A DNA stretch of 64,000 nt from Heligmosomoides polygyrus polygyrus (lineage: Eukaryota; Nematoda; Chromadorea; Rhabditida; Heligmosomidae), in the NCBI GenBank assembly GCA_947396885.1, contig OX377202.1:7006001-7070000 (forward strand), read 5' to 3'. The notes beneath the pieces were generated by a model. The model had not been told where the DNA came from. It was given only the letters and a program-made list of their open reading frames with translations, and ran no database searches. A program made the translations under genes and the position numbers. Position 1 is the first letter of the stretch. Every line of letters starts with the position of its first letter. Positions 35,401-44,452 of this stretch are shown in pieces.

Positions 35401-37094
35401 ACGATAGCAATTATAGAATATGAAAACCAACCAAAAAGTAAAAAAAAACTTGAACTTAACAAAACCTATTAAAATATAGGGATAAGGTATAAATGTTAAT
35501 TTGTAAATAAAAATAGCAGATAATCGTACAGTGATCGTTTCCAGGTTTGCGAACACCAAAAGCCGTAATACGTACTTGACCATGCAATTAGTTGCGGTGG
35601 CCAGCCGATGAACAAGTCAGCGCTTTTCCCAGACAAGTCCAGTACCAATTCACCGTTGCCGAAGGAATAGAAGGCTTGGTTGGTCTGTGCGGGAAATCCG
35701 AACCAGGAACCTGGTGTCGGCATCCAGCACCTCCTCTGACTGCGCTACACGCGTAGTTTACATATTATACACACAACGATTCTAATCCATCCCGAAACTC
35801 TTCGGAAAACTGAATACAAATATTTTTGGGGGACTGTTTAGGTACGAGAAGTGTCTGTTTATGTGGTAATGACCGAAACTCGACACTTGTCATAGTTGCG
35901 CTAGCAGTTCTCCGGATCGAAACTGTCTCACGGTGATTTACTCAAGGTCAAGAAACGATAGCCAACCTTCTTATGGCGCTATCAACTTGTTAGACTGGAC
36001 TTATAGGGTAGAGCAATGGTTCGCTGATACTCCTAGATTGCTAAATAGGCGCTTCTCCTTGATTAAAAAGGATAAAGGAGGCGTTATTCAATCCCCTTTA
36101 GGATGCGCCACGCCTTGTACTTCTACGGGATGTCGTGGAGTCGAGTTGAATGCGTATTTGGCCATACAATGACTTGCGGTGGCCAGCCGATAAACAAGTC
36201 AGTGCTTTATCCTTCCCAGGCAAGTCTGGTACCAATTCACCGACCCCGGAGGGATGTAAGGCTTGGTTGGCCTGGGCGGGAAATCCGAACCAGGTACCTG
36301 ATATCGGATGCACAGGACATACGACACATCCTTCGACTGCGCTGCACTCGCTCTCAAAGTGCTTTTTGAAATTTTCCAAAAATTCGTAGAAAATTCATGA
36401 AAACATCAAAATATTCCTGGTGATTTCAATAGTTTTTTAGAAACAGTCCCAACCGGGAGGATGAGACCAAAAACATTAGTGGAGACTAAGGATAAATGTG
36501 ATAAACTCAGCCAGAAAAAAGTCCATTAAAAATTCCGTTAAATTTCTAAAAATTCCCGTCAAGTCGTTCAGCCAGATTTCAACGAAAAATGCCGTTAATT
36601 CGTTAAATTCGTTAAATCGTTAACCGTTAAATGTGCACTTCTGATCTGGACGTATGTATGTCCTCTAGACCATTTTCTCGCAAAGGTACCGTATTATATT
36701 ATTTGATCTTTATAAGGTGATAGAAAAGCAAGCATTGTACTGCGACCCAGCAGAAAATAAAATGACACCAACTTTTCTCAGGTGGCCCGCAAAGCCCGCA
36801 CGATTTCCTACAACTCCTGACAATGTAGTCGGTGGATGAGCAGCTCTTCGCAGACGCAGCCACCCAGTCGCGGCAGTTGGAGTCCAAATCTCTGCAATTG
36901 TCTGAAAACGAACGTTTGATTCAGATCTACAGGCACTATTGTACTTTCACGATTCCAGAGGTCGAGAAGATTTCGAAAGAATTTTTTCGCCCAAACTTCG
37001 ACCAGGGGTCTTTTTTTAGAAAGAGATGTAACTCACCTTCCTGTCCAAACGTCTCGCTGACCACTGCCAGTAATAAAAGGAGAAGCGTTCGCAT
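20299..37094 (-). CDS. secreted ShKT-nitrobindin (THAP4-C-like) protein, six exons
   Basis: Six exons on the minus strand (37094-37037, 36901-36773, 34304-34124, 30053-29944, 22582-22479, 20418-20299) join in frame to give 702 nt, 233 residues plus stop. Phases match at all junctions (1, 1, 2, 1, 0). Order: hydrophobic signal peptide (1-18), one ShKT module with six cysteines (about 21-56), then a nitrobindin/THAP4 C-terminal beta-barrel domain (about 63-233) with the LIGKW start motif, LHSESGYI, VGRISFSRDLP and a C-terminal QEHTFIRY. Known for the family: nitrobindins bind haem b and react with NO or peroxynitrite; ShKT modules occur in many secreted nematode proteins and do not by themselves indicate toxicity. 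Inference: a secreted haem-binding protein. The least certain join is exon 2 to exon 3, whose donor (AAAA/GTTGG) is weak. If it is wrong, the ShKT exons and the nitrobindin exons are two genes. Confidence 0.78.
20925..21185 (+). mobile_element. SINE-A, diverged copy in intron 5
   Basis: 'gcgccggctgt', 'ggttcttggttcgg' and 'gaattggtaccagacc' in order. Sense opposite to the host gene. Confidence 0.75.
21288..21574 (-). mobile_element. SINE-A copy in intron 5
   Basis: Full length, tail aggataaagg at left and tRNA-like head at right, moderately diverged. Confidence 0.9.
21943..22105. repeat. inverted repeat, about 51-bp arms
   Basis: 21943-21994 pairs with 22053-22105 (ccgaacgaggttttnatgg). Short foldback in intron 5 of the host gene. 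Confidence 0.68.
22479..22582 (-). CDS. exon 5, nitrobindin domain
   Basis: Acceptor GTTTCAG, donor GAC/GTAAGT (both near nematode consensus). It encodes FVTVEEGPIKGSQIKFQL then a VGRISFSRDLP motif, equivalent to the VEEGEV..ARISFAKEP stretch of THAP4. The distance to exon 4 (7.4 kb) is due mainly to transposons and satellites. Confidence 0.87.
22738..22831 (+). other. tRNA-like module, left arm of element A
   Basis: Exact A-box TGGCGCAGTCGG (22746-22757) and B-box-like AGTTCGAGTCT (22798-22808), followed by TTTGCAC. The mirror copy is in the right arm. Confidence 0.72.
22951..23828 (+). mobile_element. internally deleted mariner, 878 bp (copy 1 of a subfamily)
   Basis: TIRs TTAGGGG...GCAAAAGTAATGAGAC and its reverse at 23828, TA on both sides. 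Inserted in element A. The same structure recurs at 40239-41146. Confidence 0.92.
23170..23734 (+). pseudogene. mariner transposase, catalytic part only
   Basis: One open frame of about 185 codons carries all three mariner sites: QDEKYVFYLN, LLFDNAAPHRG and PPYSPDISPCDYHYY (DD34D spacing as judged by eye). Most of the N-terminal DNA-binding domain is missing: only about 70 bp of coding-like sequence precede it, starting at ATGCCAAAACC. Length is about half a normal 345-residue transposase. Confidence 0.87.
24140..25449. repeat. 108-bp minisatellite, about 12 units
   Basis: Period 108 bp (36 codons), so a frame stays open across the array on the minus strand (24097-25416), but this is a by-product of the period. 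Each unit has a palindromic core of ATCGAT/TATCGATCGATA motifs and a block cagattcgtgttcagcga. Variant bases show a six-unit higher-order pattern. Confidence 0.95.
25450..26400. repeat. 155-bp minisatellite, about six units
   Basis: Nearly identical units of 155 bp, each with an internal duplication of a roughly 42-bp 'ggcacgtt...gtgttcggcacgtctactga' block. A C-rich junction (25450-25480) joins it directly to the 108-bp array. 155 is not a multiple of three, so frames rotate and the short frames are not genes. Confidence 0.95.
26958..27045 (-). other. tRNA-like module, right arm of element A
   Basis: On the minus strand GGGACGCAGTCGG (A-box, 27041-27029), then CAGTTCAAGTCCGAG (B-box-like), then CTTTGCAC. 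Diverged from the left-arm copy but with the same layout. Confidence 0.7.
27232..28030. other. intron 4 sequence, no gene recognised
   Basis: T-rich, with short frames only. Near 27985-28020 a family G-like end (tagggtatctcaaaaatgta). Confidence 0.5.
28185..28960 (+). pseudogene. 5'-truncated RTE LINE, C-terminal RT region
   Basis: Encodes the end of an RTE reverse transcriptase: DSYVYLGRKLNM, EIARRRRAAWAAFSSI, ASVLSAMCYATETW, RWAGHLLRRKDDRW and RPPTRW. A stop interrupts the start (NMSKT*F) and the frame shifts near the end, so it is dead. It is a different subfamily from the element at 12.6-15.8 kb. GC-rich inverted sequences flank it (about 28036-28150 and 28985-29155), as if it sits inside a TIR element. 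Confidence 0.8.
29268..29730. mobile_element. foldback MITE E, 463 bp, TTA duplication
   Basis: TIR starts CCAGGAAACTATCTCAACGG and the arms pair for about 210 bp (29268-29475 with 29525-29730). TTA at 29265-29267 and 29731-29733. The loop contains a lone A-box-like TGGCGCAGTGCGTAGAGG. Non-coding; lies in intron 4 of the host gene. Confidence 0.87.
29777..29868. mobile_element. MITE-P-like remnant
   Basis: AGCCTAGTT...CAAGTATAAAAAAGGCCT with 'acgcgccgcacggg' between; a decayed relative of 4830-4963, in intron 4 next to exon 4. Confidence 0.5.
29944..30053 (-). CDS. exon 4, central part of nitrobindin domain
   Basis: Acceptor TTCATTTTAG, donor ACG/GTCAGC. It encodes ...AFAWSINEKDELHSESGYI SVKPNT..., the conserved 'LH.E.G(Y/F)I..KP' stretch of nitrobindin-like domains. 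Phase 2 in and phase 1 out both fit the neighbouring exons. Confidence 0.85.
30629..30912 (-). mobile_element. SINE-A copy in intron 3
   Basis: Full length and close to consensus; 'aactaacaa' occurs on both sides but at slightly different distances, so the duplication is uncertain. Confidence 0.92.
31291..31375 (+). other. tRNA-like module, left arm of element B
   Basis: A-box-like GAGCGCAGGTCGGTAGAG and degenerate B-box GGGGTTTGGCTTCTC, then CACTTTTGCAT (T-run). Mirror copy at 32270-32360 on the minus strand. Confidence 0.55.
31782..32223 (+). pseudogene. Tc5-like transposase N-terminal remnant (element B)
   Basis: Begins MSADGRVVIHLSV, then after a frameshift TLKDFEARQLEVDEDEQLEV with a very acidic stretch, and TAFSGGTLVSEERARLQLD. 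The same order is seen in element C (49811), so it is a shared transposase start rather than chance. The DNA-binding and DDE parts are absent. The frame runs on into the right arm. Confidence 0.65.
32270..32360 (-). other. tRNA-like module, right arm of element B
   Basis: Minus strand GGGGCGCAAGTGGGTAGAGG then TTGGGGCTTTGTTCC and a TTTTTGCATT tail. B-box is decayed; recognised by pairing with the left arm. Confidence 0.5.
32875..32972 (-). other. tRNA-like locus with 22-bp internal hairpin
   Basis: Minus strand GTGAGTTAGCCGAGCGGTTA (A-box-like, as at the RTE 5' end), then a hairpin at 32895-32943 with 22-bp arms and one mismatch, then GGCTCGAATTCGTCAC (B-box-like, with TCAC able to pair to GTGA). 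Not a functional tRNA: the anticodon region is replaced by the hairpin. Confidence 0.55.
33077..33690. repeat. AT-rich repeat dense in attcgaa, TIR tatagttgtgct
   Basis: About 600 bp with dozens of ttcgaa/attcgaat motifs; ends TATAGTTGTGCT and AGCACAACTATA. Probably a non-autonomous element with internal microrepeats; lies in intron 3 of the host gene. Confidence 0.72.
34124..34304 (-). CDS. exon 3, N-terminal part of nitrobindin domain
   Basis: Acceptor AATCCTCAG, donor ACAC/GTACGCC. It encodes 59 residues including LAFLIGKWRSEHGGKAIF and PKFTYGEEVDI, matching the first strands of THAP4-C/nitrobindin domains (Gly-x-Trp start motif followed by FPT...F.Y.EEV). The ends come from line counting and could be off by one base. 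Confidence 0.82.
34648..34917 (+). mobile_element. SINE-A, diverged copy in intron 2
   Basis: Starts 'agtagcgcaatcggaggagg', ends in a ttatcc tail that abuts the tail of the next copy (tail to tail). Confidence 0.82.
34923..35214 (-). mobile_element. SINE-A copy in intron 2
   Basis: Full length, near consensus. Its head abuts SINE-B (35215 onward). Confidence 0.92.
35215..35463 (-). mobile_element. SINE-B copy 1, joined to SINE-A
   Basis: Second short repeat family: 'ggtaatcaatcc.tttggggatg', a middle related to the SINE-A 3' half, and an AT-rich end with 'gctaacgatagcaattatag'. Same junction to SINE-A as at 44849 and 45509. Confidence 0.7.
35577..35752 (-). mobile_element. SINE-A, 5' half
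   Basis: tRNA-like head with gcgtagttta at right; the 3' half is missing. Confidence 0.82.
36066..36354 (-). mobile_element. SINE-A copy in intron 2
   Basis: Full length; head partly decayed (ctgcgctgcactcgc). Confidence 0.9.
36773..36901 (-). CDS. exon 2, ShKT module
   Basis: Acceptor CGTTTTCAG, then Asp completed across the junction. The six cysteines follow ShKT spacing: NC, SNC, KSC, RSC, KSC, GLC, with an RDW motif after the second. The donor used here is A/GTTGGTG (phase 1). A second possible donor four bases further on (TTG/GTGTC, phase 2) would not fit the next recognisable exon. Confidence 0.75.
37037..37094 (-). CDS. exon 1, signal peptide of the ShKT-nitrobindin gene
   Basis: The ATG is followed by a run of leucines and a small-residue end (MRTLLLLLLAVVSETFGQ), a typical signal peptide. 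The exon ends at a strong donor (G/GTGAGTT) in phase 1. Just upstream of the ATG are two acceptor-like sequences (TTTGCAG and TTGACAG), so the start may be a spliced-leader trans-splice site; that would be normal for a nematode first exon. Confidence 0.75.
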
Positions 37095-37376
37095 AACCTG
37101 TCAAGAACTGCAAACATTCTTATTAATCGAAAGGAATTATAAGCTACAGATGCGCACATATCTGTAATCAAGCGATAAGGAGCACATTGACGAGTAACGA
37201 ACAGGGGACTAATACCGCATTTCAGATGATCAAACGAAATTAAGTTCTGGAGAGGGTTTGAGCAAAGAAGAACTGAGGATATTCGGGTAGACTTTATCTT
37301 CGAATCAATGCAAGATCCAAGAAAAATCGATCGTTCGCTTTTGTTCTATTATCATATTTTTCTTAAATATCTGCTG

Positions 37377-37673
37377 CAAAGGCGCGTGTAGCGCCTGTCG
37401 GAGGAGGCGCCGACTGTCGCCTCCACTTGATACCAGATTCCTGGTTCGGATTTCCCGCCCAGGCCAACCAAGCCTTCCATCCCTCCGGGGTCGCTGAATT
37501 GGTACCAGACTTGTCTGGGAAGGAGAGAGCGCTGACTCCTTCATCGGCTGGCCACCGCATGTCATTGTATGGCCAAATACGCATTCATGTCGCCTCCACG
37601 ACATCCCGTGGAAGTATAATGCGTGGCGCATTCTAAAAGGGATTGAGTAACGCCGTCCTTCATCATTTTTTAT
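37377..37673 (+). mobile_element. SINE-A copy
   Basis: Full length, 180 bp upstream of the host gene start. Preceded by 'aaatatctgctgc', which also precedes the copy at 37920. Confidence 0.92.
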
Positions 37674-37776
37674 CCTTTGTCTGCTGCGCTATCTGCTCTT
37701 TGGTATCCAATGGTGTTTGAGCAGTTTCCAGTCATACGCAAAAGTAGCACAGTAATGTATAGAAAAACAAAGGATA

Positions 37777-37905
37777 ATAAAAGATAAAGAACGGCGTTGG
37801 TCAATGCTTGGGATGTGCCACGCACTCTACTCCTGCGAGATGTTGTGCAAGCAATTCGGCAGCATATTTGGCGCAGCATACAATGGTTTCTGATGGCCAG
37901 CCAGC
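37777..37905 (-). mobile_element. SINE-A, 3' half
   Basis: 'ggatgtgccacgcactctac' and tail; truncated at its 5' end and followed by another copy in the opposite direction. Confidence 0.78.
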
Positions 37906-37919
37906 CAAATATCTGCTGC

Positions 37920-38168
37920 GAAGGGCGCGTGGAGCGCAGTCGGAGGAGGCGCCTGCTGTCGCCTGCACCCGACACCAGGTACCTGGTTCGGATTTCCCGC
38001 CCAGGCCAACCAAGCCTTCCATCCATCCGGGGTCGGTGAATTGGTACCAGACTGTCTGGGAAGGATAAAGCGCTGACTTGTTCATCGGCTGGCCATCGCA
38101 AGTCATTGTATGGCCAAATACGCATTCAAATCGCCTCCACGACATCCCGTAGAAGTAGAATGCGTGGT
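37920..38168 (+). mobile_element. SINE-A, 3' truncated
   Basis: Head and body to 'gaagtagaatgcgtgg', then unrelated sequence; no tail. Confidence 0.9.
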
Positions 38169-38667
38169 ATCGCAGGGATCCGCGATCATAACATACTGCG
38201 CCGAGGCTTCGGGAAAGAAAACATACAGCCTTATCTTCTGCGACTCGATAAAAAAATGCGCGGATGTTGCAACTCAGCGCTATCAGATGACGGATCAGAA
38301 CCGCGACGGTCTCGTTGTGAATAAAAGGGCGAAAGGGCAGATCGTGGCCCTACTTTTCCTCCTTTTACTCTTCACATGTGCCTGGGGTTTTATGTTTTCT
38401 TCTCTTTGTGCCTAGGTAACTTGCGTCTACCCCTAGGGGAATCATCTGCTGCTAGGAAGTTACTGCTCGCTGCCTAGGGCCTTAGTGTTTAGGTTTAGAT
38501 GTATTATTTTGTTGTAACTGTTTCGTTTTTGTGCTTTGTTTATTGTATTTGTTTACCGGTCTAATTACCCAAGTTTGAGGTTCATAAAGTGCGCTTACGA
38601 CTTGTGTGTGAACAATTGGTTCAAGCGAGCTACGAGACAGACAGAACCGCCGAGCCAGACATATTTT

Positions 38668-38722
38668 TTACGTGGCGTATCCCAAAAGGAGTTGAATAAC
38701 GCCATCCTTTATCTTTTATCCA
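38668..38722 (+). mobile_element. SINE-A, 3' end fragment
   Basis: 'cgtggcgtatcccaaaagga' and the ttatcc tail. Confidence 0.75.
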
Positions 38723-38779
38723 TTATAGGGTAAACGCTGTTTGCCTGATGTTACATAGTGGAGGACTCTCGCATGCTTC

Positions 38780-39175
38780 TATGCGTTGGTCTTGCTAGGA
38801 GTGTCCAATTTGACGTAAAAAAATGATGTCTAAGGAATTTTCGTTGTTCTCTTTTTTTGCCACAAAAATGGACGCCTTCCCGCTTTGTAGAACAAGCTTT
38901 AAACGATTGTTTTCACCTTAATAAATGAGGGTTTCATAAAATTTCCAACAATGAGTTCACTTTTAGGGTGGGTGAACTAACTTTAAAGAAAGTTATGCTA
39001 AAACTTTCCTTGAACAGAAAACTGTTCTAACCCTTTGTAGAGTCTCTATTTTAACGTGGAAGGAGCTCGTTTTGATGTGGAAGTGTTCAGTATGATCTCA
39101 AAAGGCTAGGCGTCCAATTTGACGTGAAAATTATATATACAGTTATGAATAATTATGAAAACGGCATCTTATATC
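38780..39175 (+). repeat. family G-related repeat fragment
   Basis: Contains 'gtgtccaatttgacgt' twice and 'aaagaaagttatgctaaaac'. Parts also match 3262-3510 (ggacgccttcc...aaacgatt...). Confidence 0.5.
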
Positions 39176-40236
39176 CATCATCTACATACATCCTTTGGCG
39201 AAACGATAGTTTAATTATTATGGTAATGGCTTCTTTGTCCAACTCAACGAAGTTCCCACTCGTCCTTCAGTTCGCAGATTACCGTTCAGTCACCTATCAG
39301 TGCTGAAATTTGTCCTCGTTCCACTTTGCAGTATAACAACGCCGAAAATAGAAGGTCATTGTTGTGAACTTTGAGAAGAATTCCCAAAGACGAGCACTAA
39401 ATGAGATACCGTAACGACGATTAAAGTATTGTACGAAGAAACACCTGGAAATCATCTTTAAAAAGGAGTGGGTGGATCTATTTTTCAAACTTTCAATTTC
39501 AAACTTTATCTGGAGTCAGGTAGAATAAGTAACCTGAAGACTAGAGCCAGCATTAACTATGAAAAGCGAAATTCGAGAGTGAGGGGAAAGAATACGATTG
39601 GCGAAAATCACACGATAAATGAGCAAAATGAAGAACGAAGGAAAATAAACATATTAAGGAGTTTCATAGACACTATTGATTTCTGTTAGATTCGAGAAGT
39701 AGAAGAACGTGGCTTCAGCGAATAGCATTCCACCGTTTGAAATCAGGTTCCACCGCAGTCAAATACAAACAAAAACGGCCACACTTACGCTCAAAGCGCA
39801 GGCATTAGTGCAATTCTTCGGGTTGTCACAAACCTCAGAGATTTGAAAAAGACGCATCAAAACACTTAGGAATCTGTCGCGTCAAGTGTAGAAGATTTTT
39901 CTCGAAGAGCGAAGTGAGACCAGCGCTTCGATAGGGACTTTTTTCGGTGTTAAAAATCACATATGACTCAGGAATCGTGTTCTCTTTTACTAGTCACGTC
40001 ATATAATATGAATAATCTCGTAATCGAACTGTTGTGATAGTTTTTTGTATGGGACTGATTCACCAGCACCTCCCTAGCAGCTCATGTCGGACGTGATGCC
40101 TACATACATAAAAGAGCTACCTCGCCCGTCTGTCCACATGTCTTCCCATGCGTCGGAGCAGAATTGTTGGCTCCCGTCGAGCTTCATGCCTCGATCCATG
40201 CCAGCGATCTCTTTTTAGGTTTCACCTTTTCAGTAG
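39176..40236. other. no gene recognised
   Basis: Low-complexity A/T-rich sequence with short frames, no splice-linked coding pattern seen. Confidence 0.5.
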
Positions 40237-40238
40237 TA

Positions 40239-41146
40239 TTAGGGGAGGGGCAAAATTAATGAGACTCTCTATGCTGTGTCCATATATCTCGTGGCTGGAG
40301 TCTGGTTTCGTGCTTCTCGTATTTGTATGTTTGTATGCTACTTACTGAAGGCCATCTGAGAAGTTACCACTTCCGCCCTTTCCAGAAGCATGCCAAAACC
40401 CCAGCCTGTCTCATGCCGAAACCCCAGTCTGACGAGTCGACCTGTGTTGCGCAAATCTCCCCCAATTCCCAACCCCGAGCAGCCTGGGCTCAATCTTAAC
40501 GCAGGATGAGATGTGCGTCTCCTACCTTAACCCTGCCAAGCAGCCAGTCTGGGTGACGCCTGTTGACCCGTTACCGACCTTCGTTCGGCGAGATGTTCAC
40601 GGCGAGAAGCACCTTCAGAGCTTTTGGGTCTGCGCCCATGGACCGGTATACTGGAAGCTGTTTCCCAAGAGCACTACGATCAACTCCAAGGCCATGGTGA
40701 ACGAAATAGAAGAGATGGGCCGGCGACTCGCTCTTATTCATTCGCAGCGCTTCAAGAAGGTTCTCCTCTTCGACAACGCCGCACCCCATCGGGAACAAGT
40801 AACCACGGATAAGCTTGCCCAGCTGAGCTACGTTCACGTGCCTCACCCAACGTGTTTGCCGGACATCTCTCCATGCGACTACCACCACTTCTTGAGCCTA
40901 TAGGACTTCCTGGTCGGAAGAGACATAAGAACCCAAGCAGTCCTTGACAACCATATCGAGCAATTGATCAACACCAGGTCCAAGCAGTTCTGGAAGGATG
41001 GGATCAGGAAGTTGGCTTAGCGATGGCAGCAAGGTTATTGACTTTAATAGCAAATACATTCCTCAGCAGTAATGCGTCGTAATTGAGTTATAAAGAAATA
41101 AAGAAATTAGTTGAGTTTCTTTCATTACTTTTGCCCCCCCCCCTAA
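40239..41146 (+). mobile_element. internally deleted mariner, 908 bp (copy 2 of the subfamily)
   Basis: TIRs TTAGGGGAGGGGCAAAATTAA... and ...TTTTGCCCCCCCCCCTAA, TA on both sides. Same deletion as the copy at 22951-23828. Transposase frame (about 40500-40903) keeps LLFDNAAPHRE but ends at a stop after HHFLSL. Confidence 0.9.
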
Positions 41147-41204
41147 TAATAGCACGACTGTGCTGACCCGTATGAAGAGGCTACGGTAGCCAGGCAATAT
41201 CAAA

Positions 41205-43010
41205 CGGTTACTTTCGCCGGGATTTTTATTCGATTGATAGCAAATTTTTTGTTTGCATGGAGTATTACATCTGGAAACGATACAACATATAAAGAGAACA
41301 CACATTCTCATTTTGATGCTTCATGTAAACAAAATTCACACTATCAATCAAATTTCTTTATTTTGGTATGTAAAATAGACATTCTAATATTTTCTATTTT
41401 GTTTTACAATGGATTGCACTAAACTAGACTTTAAATAAAATTCGATAAAATAAATTCTTTAATTTTGTGATTTTTTTAAATTTTAAATTTTTGTTTACTT
41501 TCAAGTGTTGCCCTTAGAAAATTGACGTTATTACCTACCAGGCTGTCCAATAATTCCTGTCCGAAAAATTTCAAAATTCTATAATTTTCCTTAGAAGTGT
41601 TAAAATATCAGGCAAGTGTAAAAACCTTCTAGAAAGTTCTCCAGAGTTCCACGCCAGGGGTATACAAGGCGCAGTCGCCGCGTCTAGCTACCAGTACAAG
41701 CTAAAACGGACCAAGGTCGAATTCGTACGTTCGTGTACTACGAGTGGCTGCTGGGCAACGACACGGGCACCGCGGTCGCCAACATCTGCAGAGCGTGCAA
41801 GGAGGATGCAGTGTCCCAACGCACAGTCAGGCGCTGGTTCAATCGTTTCGAGAGCGGCGACACGAGCCTCGAGGACAGGGAACACCCACTGAAGATCATG
41901 CTCTGCTGCTGGTGGGACGCCAGGGGCATGCTGTACTTCGAGCTGCTCCAGCAAGGCAGGACGGTCACCGCCTCATCTACACCGATCAGCTCGAGAAACT
42001 AGCTGCCGCCATCCGAGAAAAGCGTCCCCGACGGGCCTCGGTCCACCTGCTGCACGACAACGCGCGCCCCCACGTGGCGAAGGAGACCCAGCAGAAGTTG
42101 GCGACGCCCGGCTGGGAGACGGTTGCCATCCGCCGTATTCCCCGGACCTCGCCCCCTCTGACCACCACTTGTTCCGCCCGCTGAAGCACCATTTGGCCGG
42201 AAGAAAATTCACCAAGTACGACAACCTCAAATCCGACATCGCAGACTTCTTCGAGTCGCAGCTCCCGGAGTTCTGGGTGAAGGGCATCGGCGACCTGCCC
42301 AATCGATGGGCCACTGTTGTGGATAACTGTGATGATTATGTTGTTGATTAGACTTGTTTTTCAATGAAGTTGAAAAAAATTAAAAATGGTGAAGTTTTCG
42401 AACAAGAATTATTGGACAGCCTGGTATCTCTCATTGGTTATTTGCACTCGTTTTACTATTCACCAATTAGCTCTGTTTATTTACTTTTTAGCACACAACA
42501 TTGTACATTAATTTTTTAATTAACGTCAAAATTGATTGTTCGAATGTAACCTAGAAGCTTTGCGATGGTTCATGAACTCAGCGAGCGCAAGGCGCCATCT
42601 TGTCTTTTAATGCACAGAATGGTTGCTGCTTTATTGCGCTTTAAAGACAATTTTTTATTTCTTACTTCTTTACCAATGGTAAAATATTTATGAAATTATT
42701 ACGCTCATTTGGCCACCTGAACTTCAAAATTTCAAGGAAAGGTATACCAACTTTTCTTCAAGTAAAAAATTATCCCAACCATCTTGGAGGGGTCTGTACA
42801 CCAACCAGTAAGATGCTTGTTTCAATGTGGAAGACGTTCAATTTGATCTAAAAATTCATAGGTTAGATTAGAAGAGTGTCTTATTTGCCATGAAAAGAGC
42901 CCAGTTTCATTTGAAAAATGTCCAATTTCGTTTGAGAAGTGTCCAATTCGACAAGAAAATGGCATAAAAAAGTTGAGACTAGTGATCAGCTACCACAAGG
43001 AGACCTTCAA
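41205..43010 (+). repeat. family G interspersed repeat, copy with mariner inserted
   Basis: 41205-41535 matches 46876-47310 (SINE removed), and 42540-42960 matches 47330-47640, so one repeat was split by the mariner at 41538-42424. No frame of note. Confidence 0.6.
41538..42424 (+). mobile_element. internally deleted mariner, second family, 887 bp
   Basis: TIRs CCAGGCTGTCCAATAATTC / GAATTATTGGACAGCCTGG with TA on both sides. Coding parts: N-terminal HTH (YEWLLGNDTGTAVANICRAC, SQRTVRRWFNRFESGD) joined by an internal deletion to MLCCWWDARGMLYFELLQQG, then HLLHDNARPHVA and a C-terminal KGIGDLPNRWATVVDN. The first catalytic Asp region is deleted and frames shift twice. Confidence 0.92.
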
Positions 43011-43267
43011 TCCCATCTAAAACGACGACGTTCGTGTGACAAGCGTCTTAGCGCGAATCGACGAGAGAATAGCAATAGGACGTGGAGAGCAATGCTGAAA
43101 GGAAGAACGACTTCAAGGTCGTCAAGTGTCCCGCCGCTCCCGGCAACTAGACATGCGGGTGGTCGCCGGGTGATCGGTGATTGACGTGCGGGACCGTTTG
43201 GAAACGGCTGAACGCTTGAAAGAGATACCGACAATTCCAAGTAGAATAACGCATTCATAGATGGATA

Positions 43268-43545
43268 GCCAGAGAGGGCACCATCTGACGCGTGCACACC
43301 TAATCAGAGGTTCTGGGATTGGATCCGCCCAGGCCAGCCATGGCTTCTATCCATCTGGTGTCGATGGATTGCTGCCAGACTTGTCTGGAAAGGATAAAAA
43401 CTGGCGTGTCCATTGGCTAGCTATCTCCTATCATTGTACAAGCCAAACACGCATTCAGATCGCCTCCACGACATCCCTAGAGGTAAAATTTCTGGCGCAT
43501 CCCAGGGGGGAATGATTAGAGCCGCCCTTTATACCACATCCACCT
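43268..43545 (+). mobile_element. SINE-A, old copy
   Basis: 'gcccaggccagccatggctt', 'gccagacttgtctggaaagg' and 'atcgcctccacgacatccc' kept; head weak. Confidence 0.78.
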
Positions 43546-43944
43546 ATTTCAAGCTAAAATTCGGTTTTCAAGTTTTCAAATAAAAGTGGATGTTATGAGC
43601 ACATTTTGAAGAAAAATTAATTAACTTGACGTTTATATGGGCCCATAGAGCGTGCCTGTGGGGAGGAGAAATCCGAAACCTCTAGCGGTGAACTATGGGT
43701 GAACTTCCGGTAAAGTAGTAGACGGCTACTATTCGTCGTGTGAAATGCACCATTAGGCGATGGAGTTTTTGGCGACCATTCGTGACCGTATTTCCTTCGA
43801 TAATTCAACAGGACTGTAAACCTTATCGTTCTCTGCGTCCATATCCCACAAAAGGATCGACTAGCTCGATCCTTTTGGGCTTATCGCTTATCCTTGTCCA
43901 TCTTTAATATTCCCTACAAATTCATTTCGTTTTCCGTTTTTTAG

Positions 43945-44118
43945 ACTTTTCTGGAAAGGAAAAGACGCTGGAGCTTCCATCGGCTAGCCATCTCAAGTTA
44001 TTATTTTAAAGAAAAATTCGCATTCAATTGGCCTCCTCGACATTCCGCAGAGGTAGGATGCATGGCGCAACCCCATAAAGAAATTGATTATTACCTCCTT
44101 TATCCTTTATCCTTTATA
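43945..44118 (+). mobile_element. SINE-A, 5' truncated
   Basis: Starts inside the body (acttttctggaaagg) and ends in three ttatcc repeats. Confidence 0.8.
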
Positions 44119-44224
44119 TATAACTCAAGTGGACGTGGATTGAAAGACTATATGTTTTCGGGGTGCATAAATATAGAAACGGTCAAGGTACGATCGTATC
44201 TGCTATTTTTATTTACAAATTAAC

Positions 44225-44452
44225 ATTTATATTTATCTTATTTTTTAAATAAGATTTGTAAGGTTCAAGTTTTTTTGCTTTTTAGGTTGGTTTTCAAATT
44301 CTATAATTGCTATCATTAGCCTCATATCCTCATGTTTCACTTGGTCTCCGCACGTCGTTGCATTAAATTTACCTCCAGGTATATCCCCTAGAAGTAGAAT
44401 ACGCGGCGCATCCCCAAGAGGATTGATTACCGCCGAACTCTCTACTTCACTA
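44225..44452 (+). mobile_element. SINE-B copy 2
   Basis: Contains 'tataattgctatcattagcc' and 'cgcggcgcatccccaagagg'. No SINE-A joined to it here. Confidence 0.65.
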
